Source of the DNA: a virus
Reading direction: 5' to 3' (one strand)
Length of the DNA stretch: 34,799 nucleotides
IMG/VR virus record: IMGVR_UViG_3300000563_000002
Coordinates: 1-34,799 of that record
Shown here: positions 1 through 7,454 of the stretch, piece by piece
Numbering within the stretch: position 1 is the stretch's first letter
How the letters are laid out: every line of letters starts with the position of its first letter
Notes under the pieces: model-generated
Told to the model about the DNA's origin: nothing
Databases searched by the model: none
The model's input: the letters and a program-made list of their open reading frames with translations, nothing else
Translations under genes and position numbers: made by a program

Positions 1-334
1 TAGATAATATTCTTCGTGTCTGTGCGGTGAATGATTGTAATATAGTGATTTTTCGTGATGTTTGATGTTCTTCTATTTGATGTTGCTGTAATATTCTTTG
101 TAATTGCGCATTATAATATGAAGGTATCGCTGTACTTTCAAAAATAACACTTGCTTCATTAGACCAATCACCTTCTACGTCGTTAATAACTCTACGTACT
201 CGATAAAAATATTCAACACCATTAAAAAATGTAATAGTATGATTATACGTATATGTTTCCGCATTAACAGATATTATATCATTCCAATTACCTTCTGCAC
301 CTTGTTTAAATTGTATGTCAAATCTATCCGGCAT
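1..334 (-). CDS. FnIII-domain tail protein, C-terminus beyond the window
   Basis: This frame starts with ATG at 334 and stays open to the window edge, giving 111 visible residues. Its start overlaps the stop of the upstream 1029-residue protein (TAATG), so the two are probably translationally coupled. Residues 1-70 look like a fibronectin type III domain, with a YFYRVRRV strand and a following WSNEASV turn. After this comes a helical stretch with AQLQRIL and then AQTRRIL, the same type of AQTxRxI linker that recurs in the upstream protein. The role is probably a tail-tip or fibre component. The function is inferred from position and fold only, and the C-terminal domain cannot be judged here. 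Confidence 0.7.
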   Translation of the reverse strand, partial: MPDRFDIQFKQGAEGNWNDIISVNAETYTYNHTITFFNGVEYFYRVRRVINDVEGDWSNEASVIFESTAIPSYYNAQLQRILQQHQIEEHQTSRKITILQSFTAQTRRILS

Positions 335-3300
335 TATTCATTAATCTCTTCATATTTATATGAATGAATTGCTTCATCAGAAACAAATCGACAAACACCT
401 GCACCTCCTTCTGGTAATGTAGGTAATTGTCTATCAAAAGTGTAAGATACGGGCGCACTCTGTGATTCAGCCCAAACTTTAAAATATAAATTCCTATCGG
501 TATCAACTAACAAATGAATATTAATTTTTTCTCCATAAAGATTATTGCCAAAATTATAATCATTTGAGCTAAAAGAATTATTATTACCTACAGATATTTG
601 TAAATCAAAATCATGGGTATTTTGTACCCTTATTCGAGCAAGTACACCGTGTCTATCATTGGTATCTGGATGACCACTAATAAACAATGAAGGCCCAATA
701 CAAGTATTTGGAAGACCGGTTGTTAAAATAACAGTGACAACCGCCTCAACATGTATTTCAATATCTCCGGGTGCTCTATTAGGAATATTCGACCATAAAA
801 GATGATCTGAATTATTACTACCAGATACCGCTAATTTTTTTCCTCCCGGAGAATTTATATCTTCTTGCACTAACCATGAAGCACCTGTTCCCCAATCTTT
901 TGTCCATCCGGCAGGTTGTTGATCATTATCATATTCTGAAAAATCTGTTTCGGTCGGTTCCGGTTCTACTGGTTCTTCAATTAACGTTACATTTTCATAA
1001 ATATTTTCGTCTATAACTTCTATGGTACCATTAAAAATTTCATATCCATTTTTTTCAACAGTATAATTATAAATTCCGGCCGGAACTTGTTCAAATACAT
1101 AATCACCTGGATCATTTGTAACACCATCAAATGTTATAACAGCATCTGTTATAGGTTGTTGTTGTTCGTCTATTACATTAAAATTAACTTCAAATAGATC
1201 AAACCAATCTAATTGAATATGTTCTTCAACTTGTGTAGCTTCTAAATTAACAGATGGAATTTCTAACGTTGAAAACTGTATGGTATCTCCATAACCAATA
1301 CCTTCACTATTTATTGCATATGCACGAATTCTGTAATCAGTATTATGTTTTAATTCTGTTATATTTAAATCATATGCGCCAACAAAATGACCTTCTACAA
1401 AAACCTTTTCATCGTTTATTGTTGGATCACCAGATATTCCCTCCATATACACAAAACCATATTCAATTATATTAGATAAATTAGAAGATATAATTGTACC
1501 ATATGCTCTTGCAGAACCATATGATATATCATCTACATTAGATGTTAAAACAGTTGGTTCTTGTAATTTTTGAATGTCTCTTTGAGTCTGTGCTAAATAT
1601 TGTTGAAGTGGGGTAAGTTCGTAACCTTCTATAATAAAAAATAAAACGGTATCCTCATTTTCACCATATCGACCACCAATACTATGAAAATAAAAATCTT
1701 CTGGTCGATGAGCACTTGCAAAAACTCTTATATTATTTGAGTCCCCAACATTAAAGCGTATAATTTTTTCCGGTTGCCATGTATCTCCATTATCAAAAGA
1801 TTCAATATATCGTAAGGCATCTTGACTAACAAAATATATCCTTAATGAATTATCGTTATTATATGATAAATGTAGTACATTTTGAGCAAGAGAAGCGACT
1901 TGTGTTATTGTATTATTAGCATTAATTCTTTTAACAATATTTGCATATGAATAAAATGTTGTATTATTTTTTCCTTTACATACTGTCCAATAATCAAATT
2001 GACCAGCATCCTCATCTAAAACTTCAGAAGTAATACTTCCGGCATCATCTGGACTTGCACCCTCTGTCCATATACGTCTTGAAATAGAAGAAGGCATATC
2101 ACCAACAGTTCTTGCAACAAATGACATTCTTCCTTCACTTTGTTCAATCACTGCGGGAATACCTCCTGAAATAGTGGATATTGCTGTTGCCATAGAAAAA
2201 CGTATAGGAAATCCGGAACGTGTTGTCCAACCGCCTTCATCATTAATAGAACTTGTTAAACCATAAGTAAGTCGATTACCGACACCATCAACCCATATAC
2301 TTGCTTGCCATGTAATCCACGGTCTTCCTAAATAATCTGCTCCAATCTTTATGCCAATTTCTTCATATAAAAAACGATACTCACCATCTTCTACATTAAA
2401 TGCAAGGTCAATTTCTGATAATAAAACAGTAGATGTGAATGTTATTGAACCATCACCATTTAATTTTCCCCTTTTATATGCAATTCTATTATTGTTCGTT
2501 TCAAGATTTATCCTTGCACCAATATGTATATATCCAAACTTATCTACATCCATAGAGTGGGCTGATGAAAAAACTCTTTCAGGGCTTTCTGTGATTAATG
2601 GAGTAGCAGTATATTCATTCCATTCATCGGTATTAACAGGCCGTGACCTATAATGAACCCTATGCCCTGAAAGGCCGGGGGGAGGAAAAGCCACGAATTC
2701 CCACACTCTACCCTCTGAAATAAATTGACCAAAATTAGAATTAGTCTGTTGACCATGCGGATGAAACGGAGTCACCCCCTCTTCAAAAATATTATGTCTT
2801 TCTGTTTCATCATAGAATAATATTTTATTAGACGCATCACGATATTTTCTTCGTGTTTGTGCTTTAGAGAAAAATTCAGGGGGGCCTATAATATCACGTT
2901 CTGTTTGTGCCTTATATAATGCAAGTATATCAAGAGTAGTTACGGTAATTGTATTACCATATCCTGTACCTACACTATTAATTGCATACGCACGAATCCG
3001 ATATGATGTACCTAATGTTAATCCTATAATGGTATCACTATAAGGAAAACCGGAACTTTGATCACCTGTTCCTGTTACAATAACAGTATTTGATTCGTCG
3101 GGTTCTCCAGATGTCCCTTCCATTAAATAAAAACCCCATTCGATAACATTTTGTGTTCCTGGGCTTGTTACTTCTGCATCAATATCAAATGAAACAGTAG
3201 TAATATTTGAAGCAGAACCTGTTGTTACTTGTGGGGGTACAGGCTTACCTCCGATAAAATACTGTGGTATCGGTAGGTTATGTTTTTCAAACCACCAACA

Positions 3301-3423
3301 TAAATGTATAGGCTTTGATTTTTTTAATTTTTTTTCTGGAAGGAAAAGCCGTAATGTTTTAAATAAAAAATCTGTTGATTTTTCAATGATTCCGGCAATT
3401 TTCTGTATAGCAAATTTTTTCAT
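334..3423 (-). CDS. Large tail-tip/receptor-binding protein with FnIII, Asp-box propeller and Cna/CarboxypepD-like modules
   Basis: A 1029-residue protein. Residues about 65-165 and 640-745 are FnIII domains of the type ending YRIRAYAINS.G.GYG. Between them lies a region rich in short beta strands with an Asp box (SFDNGDTW), as in BNR/sialidase-like propellers. Residues about 765-835 resemble a carboxypeptidase regulatory-like domain (ITDAVITFDG, PAGIYNYTVEKNGYE). The C-terminal 190 residues look like a concanavalin-type beta sandwich (inference from strand pattern). AQTxRxI motifs sit at the domain junctions: AQTERDI, AQTRRKY and AQTQRDI. It overlaps the methyltransferase-like gene upstream by 4 bases and the next FnIII gene by 1 base. 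It is most likely a host-recognition or glycan-binding appendage. I see no clear enzymatic active site. Confidence 0.75.
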   Translation of the reverse strand: MKKFAIQKIAGIIEKSTDFLFKTLRLFLPEKKLKKSKPIHLCWWFEKHNLPIPQYFIGGKPVPPQVTTGSASNITTVSFDIDAEVTSPGTQNVIEWGFYLMEGTSGEPDESNTVIVTGTGDQSSGFPYSDTIIGLTLGTSYRIRAYAINSVGTGYGNTITVTTLDILALYKAQTERDIIGPPEFFSKAQTRRKYRDASNKILFYDETERHNIFEEGVTPFHPHGQQTNSNFGQFISEGRVWEFVAFPPPGLSGHRVHYRSRPVNTDEWNEYTATPLITESPERVFSSAHSMDVDKFGYIHIGARINLETNNNRIAYKRGKLNGDGSITFTSTVLLSEIDLAFNVEDGEYRFLYEEIGIKIGADYLGRPWITWQASIWVDGVGNRLTYGLTSSINDEGGWTTRSGFPIRFSMATAISTISGGIPAVIEQSEGRMSFVARTVGDMPSSISRRIWTEGASPDDAGSITSEVLDEDAGQFDYWTVCKGKNNTTFYSYANIVKRINANNTITQVASLAQNVLHLSYNNDNSLRIYFVSQDALRYIESFDNGDTWQPEKIIRFNVGDSNNIRVFASAHRPEDFYFHSIGGRYGENEDTVLFFIIEGYELTPLQQYLAQTQRDIQKLQEPTVLTSNVDDISYGSARAYGTIISSNLSNIIEYGFVYMEGISGDPTINDEKVFVEGHFVGAYDLNITELKHNTDYRIRAYAINSEGIGYGDTIQFSTLEIPSVNLEATQVEEHIQLDWFDLFEVNFNVIDEQQQPITDAVITFDGVTNDPGDYVFEQVPAGIYNYTVEKNGYEIFNGTIEVIDENIYENVTLIEEPVEPEPTETDFSEYDNDQQPAGWTKDWGTGASWLVQEDINSPGGKKLAVSGSNNSDHLLWSNIPNRAPGDIEIHVEAVVTVILTTGLPNTCIGPSLFISGHPDTNDRHGVLARIRVQNTHDFDLQISVGNNNSFSSNDYNFGNNLYGEKINIHLLVDTDRNLYFKVWAESQSAPVSYTFDRQLPTLPEGGAGVCRFVSDEAIHSYKYEEINE

Positions 3424-3923
3424 CGTATAGGTATGCCTACTCTCTTAATCATATAATAATGAAATCGACTGGTATCAAGCGACAATTTTTTTATTAAACG
3501 AAAATCATAATATGCATGCATATCTGAATAGTCTTGTGCATGTATGATTAGATAATTGGATATTCTTTTAAGGTTATTAGCGAATTCTTTTTTATATATA
3601 AATTCGCATGGGTGAACATCTTCATATAAATCTACAATAACACAATCGTATGCAGGACAATCTTTAACATAAATTTCAGCATCTTGTTCTATGAAATTTA
3701 TATCATACGGATCTTCGACAAATTTAATATCAATGGCGGTTATCGGAACATCACCATGTATCAATTTAATTAATCCCGCAGTTGTTCCACCTGCATAACC
3801 GAGCATTAAAACATTTTCAGGCTTATACTGCGGGACTAAATATATCCACGGGCCGAACGTTAAATATTCAGTACAAGGATATACGGAATTTAATAATCCT
3901 TTACCATTAAGAATATTTCGCAT
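3420..3923 (-). CDS. Spermidine-synthase-like class I SAM methyltransferase-fold protein
   Basis: A 167-residue protein. VLMLGYAGGTTAGLI at about 38-52 has the glycine-rich shape of the SAM-binding loop (GxGxGT type). ITAIDIKF is the acidic strand 2, and DCVIVDLYED at about 113-122 matches the strand 4 motif of spermidine synthase-like proteins. It is shorter than full polyamine aminopropyltransferases (about 280 residues), so only the Rossmann core is present. The gene starts 3 bases after the stop of the 131-residue protein and overlaps the large tail protein by 4 bases. The fold call is fairly safe. The substrate is unknown; it could modify a structural protein, the host surface or a small amine, all inference. 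Confidence 0.65.
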   Translation of the reverse strand: MRNILNGKGLLNSVYPCTEYLTFGPWIYLVPQYKPENVLMLGYAGGTTAGLIKLIHGDVPITAIDIKFVEDPYDINFIEQDAEIYVKDCPAYDCVIVDLYEDVHPCEFIYKKEFANNLKRISNYLIIHAQDYSDMHAYYDFRLIKKLSLDTSRFHYYMIKRVGIPIR

Positions 3924-3926
3924 TGA

Positions 3927-4322
3927 TTATACAGATTCACCAATACCCTCAACGGATAAAAGAACACTATTATCAACACCGATTTCTTCATCGTCTGTTG
4001 CACGGGCACGAGCCCAAAAATAAACACGTCCACCAGCTCCTGCACCAACAGTTCCTAATGATAAAGCTACGCCCCAATTTTCATACGTTCCTGGACTTTC
4101 AGCGACATCGGGAGCAAGTGACCATTTATCATTCGTCGCTCCTTCGGGTTCAACCACAACATCTGTCGCCTGGTATCCTGCATCACATTCAGCATACAAA
4201 CGAACAGAATCCGTTTCTTCTAAATCGGCTCGAAGCGTAAAAGTGACAGCGTTTGCAAATTCACCCTGCGGGCTCAACAAACTATTGTCGGAAGCTCTAT
4301 ATAATTTTAATACACTTGACAT
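3927..4322 (-). CDS. Small probable virion/tail protein, unknown
   Basis: A 131-residue protein that I do not recognise. It opens with SSVLKLYRASDNSLLSPQGEF and continues as alternating strands (VTFTLRADLEETDSVRLYAE, GGRVYFWARARATDDEE), which suggests an immunoglobulin-like beta sandwich. It is richer in G, A and E, and its DNA is visibly less AT-rich, than its neighbours. The start at 4322 follows GGAGAGAAGTAAATG, a good SD site that lies inside the overlapping zinc-ribbon microgene. Position in the tail-tip operon suggests a virion decoration or fibre-associated protein. No function is claimed. Confidence 0.6.
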   Translation of the reverse strand: MSSVLKLYRASDNSLLSPQGEFANAVTFTLRADLEETDSVRLYAECDAGYQATDVVVEPEGATNDKWSLAPDVAESPGTYENWGVALSLGTVGAGAGGRVYFWARARATDDEEIGVDNSVLLSVEGIGESV

Positions 4323-4411
4323 TTACTTCTCTCCTTATTACATGTTGGACAAGTTTTTTGATTAATTAAAACTGCTCGATTGCATTTAGAACATATCCAA
4401 TGTTTAATCAT
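4307..4411 (-). CDS. 34-residue zinc-ribbon microprotein
   Basis: A short frame beginning MIKHWICSKCNRAV and containing TCPTCNK, that is CxxC at residues 7-10 and 21-24, the standard four-cysteine zinc ribbon. A further Cys follows near the end. Its ATG overlaps the TGA of the upstream membrane protein (ATGA, 4411-4408), and its 3' end overlaps the start of the 131-residue protein in another frame and carries that gene's SD site. Such tight coupling supports real translation. Zinc ribbons of this size usually bind nucleic acid or protein. Partner and role are unknown. Confidence 0.65.
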   Translation of the reverse strand: MIKHWICSKCNRAVLINQKTCPTCNKERSKCQVY

Positions 4412-4752
4412 AATAACAATATAGTAATAGCACCTATTATAAATCCACCTCCACCTATATACAAATAATCAATGAAAGGTATCTTTGTATGCTTTTCAAG
4501 TGTATTTATATATTCATCCCGTATACGTATTCTATCTTCATTAAGATTTATAATATTCTTTTTCTTTTCCATTATGGAACGATATTCAATCAACTGCATT
4601 TTATAGTTTTCAATTTTTATTCTATTAATATATAATTCATTAAGATCAATTAATATCTGTTTAAAATGTATAACAGGTATTTCAACGTATTCAATTTCAT
4701 CTTGTGAATATATACTCATGGGTATAAGTAAGAACAATAATAAATATTTCAT
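4408..4752 (-). CDS. Signal-peptide, coiled-coil, C-terminal TM protein of the lysis cassette (spanin-like)
   Basis: A 114-residue protein from the ATG at 4752 (MKYLLLFLLIPMS...), preferred over the GTG two codons earlier because AGGTGAGT precedes it at proper spacing. Residues 1-16 form a signal peptide or membrane helix. About 25-90 is charged and helical (LNELYINRIKIENYKMQ, EKKKNIINLNEDRIRI), and the last 20 residues form a second hydrophobic helix (YIGGGGFIIGAITILLL). It lies directly downstream of another membrane-anchored coiled-coil protein and after a DUF5675 gene. This layout fits an Rz/Rz1-like envelope-disruption pair, but no lipobox cysteine is present, so the spanin call is inference. 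Confidence 0.55.
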   Translation of the reverse strand: MKYLLLFLLIPMSIYSQDEIEYVEIPVIHFKQILIDLNELYINRIKIENYKMQLIEYRSIMEKKKNIINLNEDRIRIRDEYINTLEKHTKIPFIDYLYIGGGGFIIGAITILLL

Positions 4753-4754
4753 AC

Positions 4755-5099
4755 TCACCTCAATAATTCAGGATGCCATCCTAATAGTGTTCGTAAACTA
4801 TCAAGTTCCATTAATAATGTATCTTTGTCGGTAATCATTAAATAATATCGTTCACGCTCTACAATTTGTGTTTCAAGCTGTTTTATTTCTTCATTGAATA
4901 TAAATAAAGTATCTTTAGAGGCAGTTATTGTTTCCTCAAGATTTTTTATCTGTGTTTCTAATGTAGTATTAGTATGTAAAAATGAATCTCTTATAATACG
5001 CATTTGAACGATGTTCCTATATTCAGCATATCCTACATACACAACAAATAAAAACAGCATTATATAAATTATATATTTATTCCAATTAATGTTATACAT
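4755..5099 (-). CDS. N-terminal TM plus coiled-coil protein, Rz-like inner-membrane spanin candidate
   Basis: A 114-residue protein with one N-terminal membrane helix at about residues 8-26 (KYIIYIMLFLFVVYVGYAEY) followed by a long heptad-like helix (LETQIKNLEETITASKDTL, EEIKQLETQIVERE). This is the usual plan of phage i-spanins and Rz-like proteins. The start at 5099 lies inside the end of the DUF5675-type gene (8-base overlap), and its stop shares bases with the SD region of the next gene. It probably acts in the envelope at lysis. The evidence is topology and neighbourhood, not sequence identity. Confidence 0.6.
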   Translation of the reverse strand: MYNINWNKYIIYIMLFLFVVYVGYAEYRNIVQMRIIRDSFLHTNTTLETQIKNLEETITASKDTLFIFNEEIKQLETQIVERERYYLMITDKDTLLMELDSLRTLLGWHPELLR

Positions 5100-5670
5100 A
5101 TATTTTTCTCCATAGTTGTTTTAAAAACATTAAAATCTGCGAAAATAGGTCATTTCCGACACTGCTCGGTTCTGTCCGCACTATTTCAGTTTCACTTTCT
5201 TCAATTTTTGATTTTTCTTCGGGCGTATATTTCATTTTTATCAATAGATGTGTAATACCTTCATCACGTATATATTGTTTTATTATTTCAGTAGGATGTG
5301 CACTTAATCCTGCACCTAAACGATTTCGTTTTCTATCGGATAACCACCAATTACCATATCCTTGACAACCTAAAAAGTCATCGGGATAGTTACCGGAATG
5401 TAAAACACAAGCATATCTTCCTTTGTTATTCGGTCGATGTTCCGGTAAATGATACACATCTAATTCAGGGTTAACCATAGCAAAAGTATCGGGATATTTC
5501 TCCGAACTGTGGGGTAGTAATTCATATAATCCTAAAGGTATAGCAGATTGAAAGGGTATATTATTATTATATTCCCTTTCAACAGATATATACTTTTTAT
5601 TATATATTTCTACTTCTCCAAATCTTCCATAGGGTTCGTTAATCATTATATTGATTTCTAATATCTTCAT
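5092..5670 (-). CDS. DUF5675-type protein in lysis cassette
   Basis: A 192-residue protein from ATG 5670, chosen because this ATG overlaps the TGA of the holin-like gene (ATGA); the GTG four codons earlier has no SD. Residues about 12-150 match the DUF5675 pattern known from phages. FGEVEIYNKKYISVERE is followed by AIPLGLYELLPHSS, then YHLPEHRPNNKGRYACVLH and HSGNYPDDFLGCQGYG. The His and Cys in the last motif recall the catalytic His/Cys of YkuD-like L,D-transpeptidases, but a catalytic role is inference. About 50 C-terminal residues end in an amphipathic basic helix (FLKQLWRKIYV). Its position between holin-like and spanin-like genes makes a peptidoglycan-related role the best guess. Confidence 0.65.
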   Translation of the reverse strand: MKILEINIMINEPYGRFGEVEIYNKKYISVEREYNNNIPFQSAIPLGLYELLPHSSEKYPDTFAMVNPELDVYHLPEHRPNNKGRYACVLHSGNYPDDFLGCQGYGNWWLSDRKRNRLGAGLSAHPTEIIKQYIRDEGITHLLIKMKYTPEEKSKIEESETEIVRTEPSSVGNDLFSQILMFLKQLWRKIYV

Positions 5671-5855
5671 ATCCTTATCCACTTTGTTATTAGAATAATC
5701 AATAAAACAGATGTAATAGCACCTGTTACAAAACTACTAAATAAAAATATAACAGCTTTATCCTGGTTTTTAATTCGTACACAAAATATAGTTGCAAATA
5801 CTAAAATAATTGTGATACCAAAAAATATTGACAAAAACAATTGTAAAGTATTCAT
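5667..5855 (-). CDS. Two-TM holin-like protein
   Basis: A 62-residue protein with two hydrophobic helices (LQLFLSIFFGITIILVFATI and AVIFLFSSFVTGAITSVLLI) joined by a basic loop (RIKNQDK), and a short basic tail. This is the layout of small class II-type holins. The start follows GAGGAGAATAAG, a strong SD. Its TGA overlaps the next gene's ATG. Function is inferred from topology and its place beside lysis-type genes. Confidence 0.55.
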   Translation of the reverse strand: MNTLQLFLSIFFGITIILVFATIFCVRIKNQDKAVIFLFSSFVTGAITSVLLIILITKWIRI

Positions 5856-5865
5856 CTTATTCTCC

Positions 5866-6207
5866 TCAAAAAAATGTCTTTAATAAAAAATGTAATAATA
5901 CACCTCCCAAAATAGTAATAGAAATACTTATTATCGAAGATATTATTGTCGCCTTTGTTTGTGCTATCTTAGAAACATCCCTGCGCAACAAAGCAATATC
6001 AACAGCATCACTTTTATCTTTTTTTGAACTTTCTTTCTGCATTAAATCAATACGTTCAGATACCTTATCACTAAACTCCTTTAACTCTTTTCTTACTTGA
6101 AGTGTTTCATTATGGTTATTTCGTAATGTTAAAAAAACGGCGGCTCGCCAATTCTCCCAATCGCCTGATTCAGGTAAATCGGTTAAAAATTTTTCTCCAT
6201 TAGACAT
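5866..6207 (-). CDS. Holin-associated (XhlA-like) tail-anchored protein
   Basis: A 113-residue protein. An N-terminal soluble part contains WENWRAAVF and a charged helix (VRKELKEFSDKVSERIDLMQ). A stretch ending DIALLRRDVSKIAQTKA leads into a C-terminal membrane helix at about residues 88-112 (IISSIISISITILGGVLLHF). A coiled coil followed by a C-terminal membrane anchor is the plan of XhlA/hemolysin-type holin accessory proteins. Its ATG has AGGGATATAATAT upstream and overlaps the stop of the PAS gene. The call rests on topology and context. Confidence 0.5.
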   Translation of the reverse strand: MSNGEKFLTDLPESGDWENWRAAVFLTLRNNHNETLQVRKELKEFSDKVSERIDLMQKESSKKDKSDAVDIALLRRDVSKIAQTKATIISSIISISITILGGVLLHFLLKTFF

Positions 6208-7018
6208 ATATTATATCCCTATATATACCAACAAAATTTATCAATGCATCTTTATCAACTATGGGATAAATTGATAAATGTGCTTTAACTAATTTTCCTT
6301 CCTTTGATTTATTGGTGATATATCCCTCCCATTTAGCAGTATTACTCAATGATTTTTTTATATCTTTTCGTAAATGTTTATCCATACCTTCATATGAAAA
6401 TACAGCGGGTGTTTTTCCAATTATTTCATAACGTGTATATCCAAATATCTTCGAAAATTTCGGATTTATATATATTACCCTTGGACCGTCATTATTTATA
6501 TTAGGCTCGGTAACAATAACAGCTTCATCAAGATTATCAATAGCACTTTTAAATATCTTTTCTGTTTCATGAAGAATTGATTCAAAATGTTTTACATCCG
6601 ATTTATCTCTAATAGATGCAAGAATATATAATTTATCTTTCAATTGAATCCGCGACAATGCTATTTCAAGATATAATTTTTTACTTGTCTTCGGTTCTCT
6701 TCCAATCCAAAGAAATGAAGGCGATTTTCCTTCAATGGCTTCTTTCCATAATTTAGGAATTGATTCAAATGGACTTTCTTTATGCGACAAATCATATAAC
6801 ATATTCATATTAGTCAGTTCCATCTTTGACAAATTAAATATGTTCAATGCACTTTTATTAGCATCAATAATATTGCCTTTTTCATTATGAATAATTATTC
6901 CATCTTTAACATTATTAAAAATTTCATGTAATACTTTTGCAGTATTTTCCATTCGTTCTTCGTACCGAATAAAATCATTCATTAAACCCGTAAGTTTTAA
7001 AATATCTTTTTCACTCAT
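6200..7018 (-). CDS. Tandem PAS-domain protein without output domain
   Basis: A 272-residue protein starting at ATG 7018 (MSEKDILKL), chosen for AAGGAATATAT directly upstream; an in-frame ATG at 7042 is possible. After a helical segment, residues about 35-130 form one PAS domain (VKDGIIIHNEKGNIIDANK, SALNIFNLSKMELT). Residues about 150-270 form a second (NLDEAVIVTEP, VIYINPKFSKIFGYTRYEIIGKTP, KEGKLVKAHLSIYPIVD, FVGIYRDI). No histidine kinase, GGDEF, HTH or other effector follows. PAS domains bind ligands or mediate dimers. A stand-alone sensor among tail and lysis genes is unexpected; it may act on a host signalling protein or on lysis timing (inference). Confidence 0.8.
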   Translation of the reverse strand: MSEKDILKLTGLMNDFIRYEERMENTAKVLHEIFNNVKDGIIIHNEKGNIIDANKSALNIFNLSKMELTNMNMLYDLSHKESPFESIPKLWKEAIEGKSPSFLWIGREPKTSKKLYLEIALSRIQLKDKLYILASIRDKSDVKHFESILHETEKIFKSAIDNLDEAVIVTEPNINNDGPRVIYINPKFSKIFGYTRYEIIGKTPAVFSYEGMDKHLRKDIKKSLSNTAKWEGYITNKSKEGKLVKAHLSIYPIVDKDALINFVGIYRDIIYV

Positions 7019-7031
7019 ATATATTCCTTCA

Positions 7032-7454
7032 TTATGTAACATCTTCGTTATATATTCGTAATTCAAAAAACAATGGATAATCATTAAGGACACCATCTGA
7101 ATATGATAAATCTCCTTGATTATTTCCCTTCATTGTTTCAACTTTTATATTGTCATCATTTTCTCTGAATATCTTTATTGTTATTATTTCAGAAATTGTC
7201 AAAAAACTGCAAAAATTGTTCAAAATAAATAATCTATTTTCAATAAATATATCATTTAATGCTCCTTTATATATACCAACATCTTCTCTTTCCCAAAATA
7301 TATCACCAATATTATTTTCAAATATTAATACGTCAGGATCATTGGTACTTTCCTGTATCATCTTTGCAGAATAGACAATATAATTTAATCCTGGAAGAAC
7401 TGCCTTTTTAGTAGCGGTTATTTCCTCTACAATCATTTTTTTAGGAATGCTCAT
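7032..7454 (-). CDS. Hypothetical tail-associated protein
   Basis: A 140-residue protein that I do not recognise. It appears to be mostly beta strands (LNYIVYSAKMIQEST, VLIFENNIGDIFW, ITIKIFRENDDNIKVE). The start at 7454 has AGGATATTAA upstream. It begins right at the stop of the large hub protein and ends 14 bases before the PAS gene, so it belongs to the tail transcript. A small baseplate or fibre-attachment role is possible from position only. Confidence 0.5.
   Translation of the reverse strand: MSIPKKMIVEEITATKKAVLPGLNYIVYSAKMIQESTNDPDVLIFENNIGDIFWEREDVGIYKGALNDIFIENRLFILNNFCSFLTISEIITIKIFRENDDNIKVETMKGNNQGDLSYSDGVLNDYPLFFELRIYNEDVT

Noticed and set aside
2351-2653. A 100-codon plus-strand frame inside the tail-tip gene
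   Set aside because: It is a shadow of the strong minus-strand coding frame with domain motifs.
4408-5099. Possibility that the two coiled-coil membrane proteins are a toxin-antitoxin pair
   Set aside because: Topology and location fit a lysis cassette better, and no toxin or DNA-binding motif is visible.
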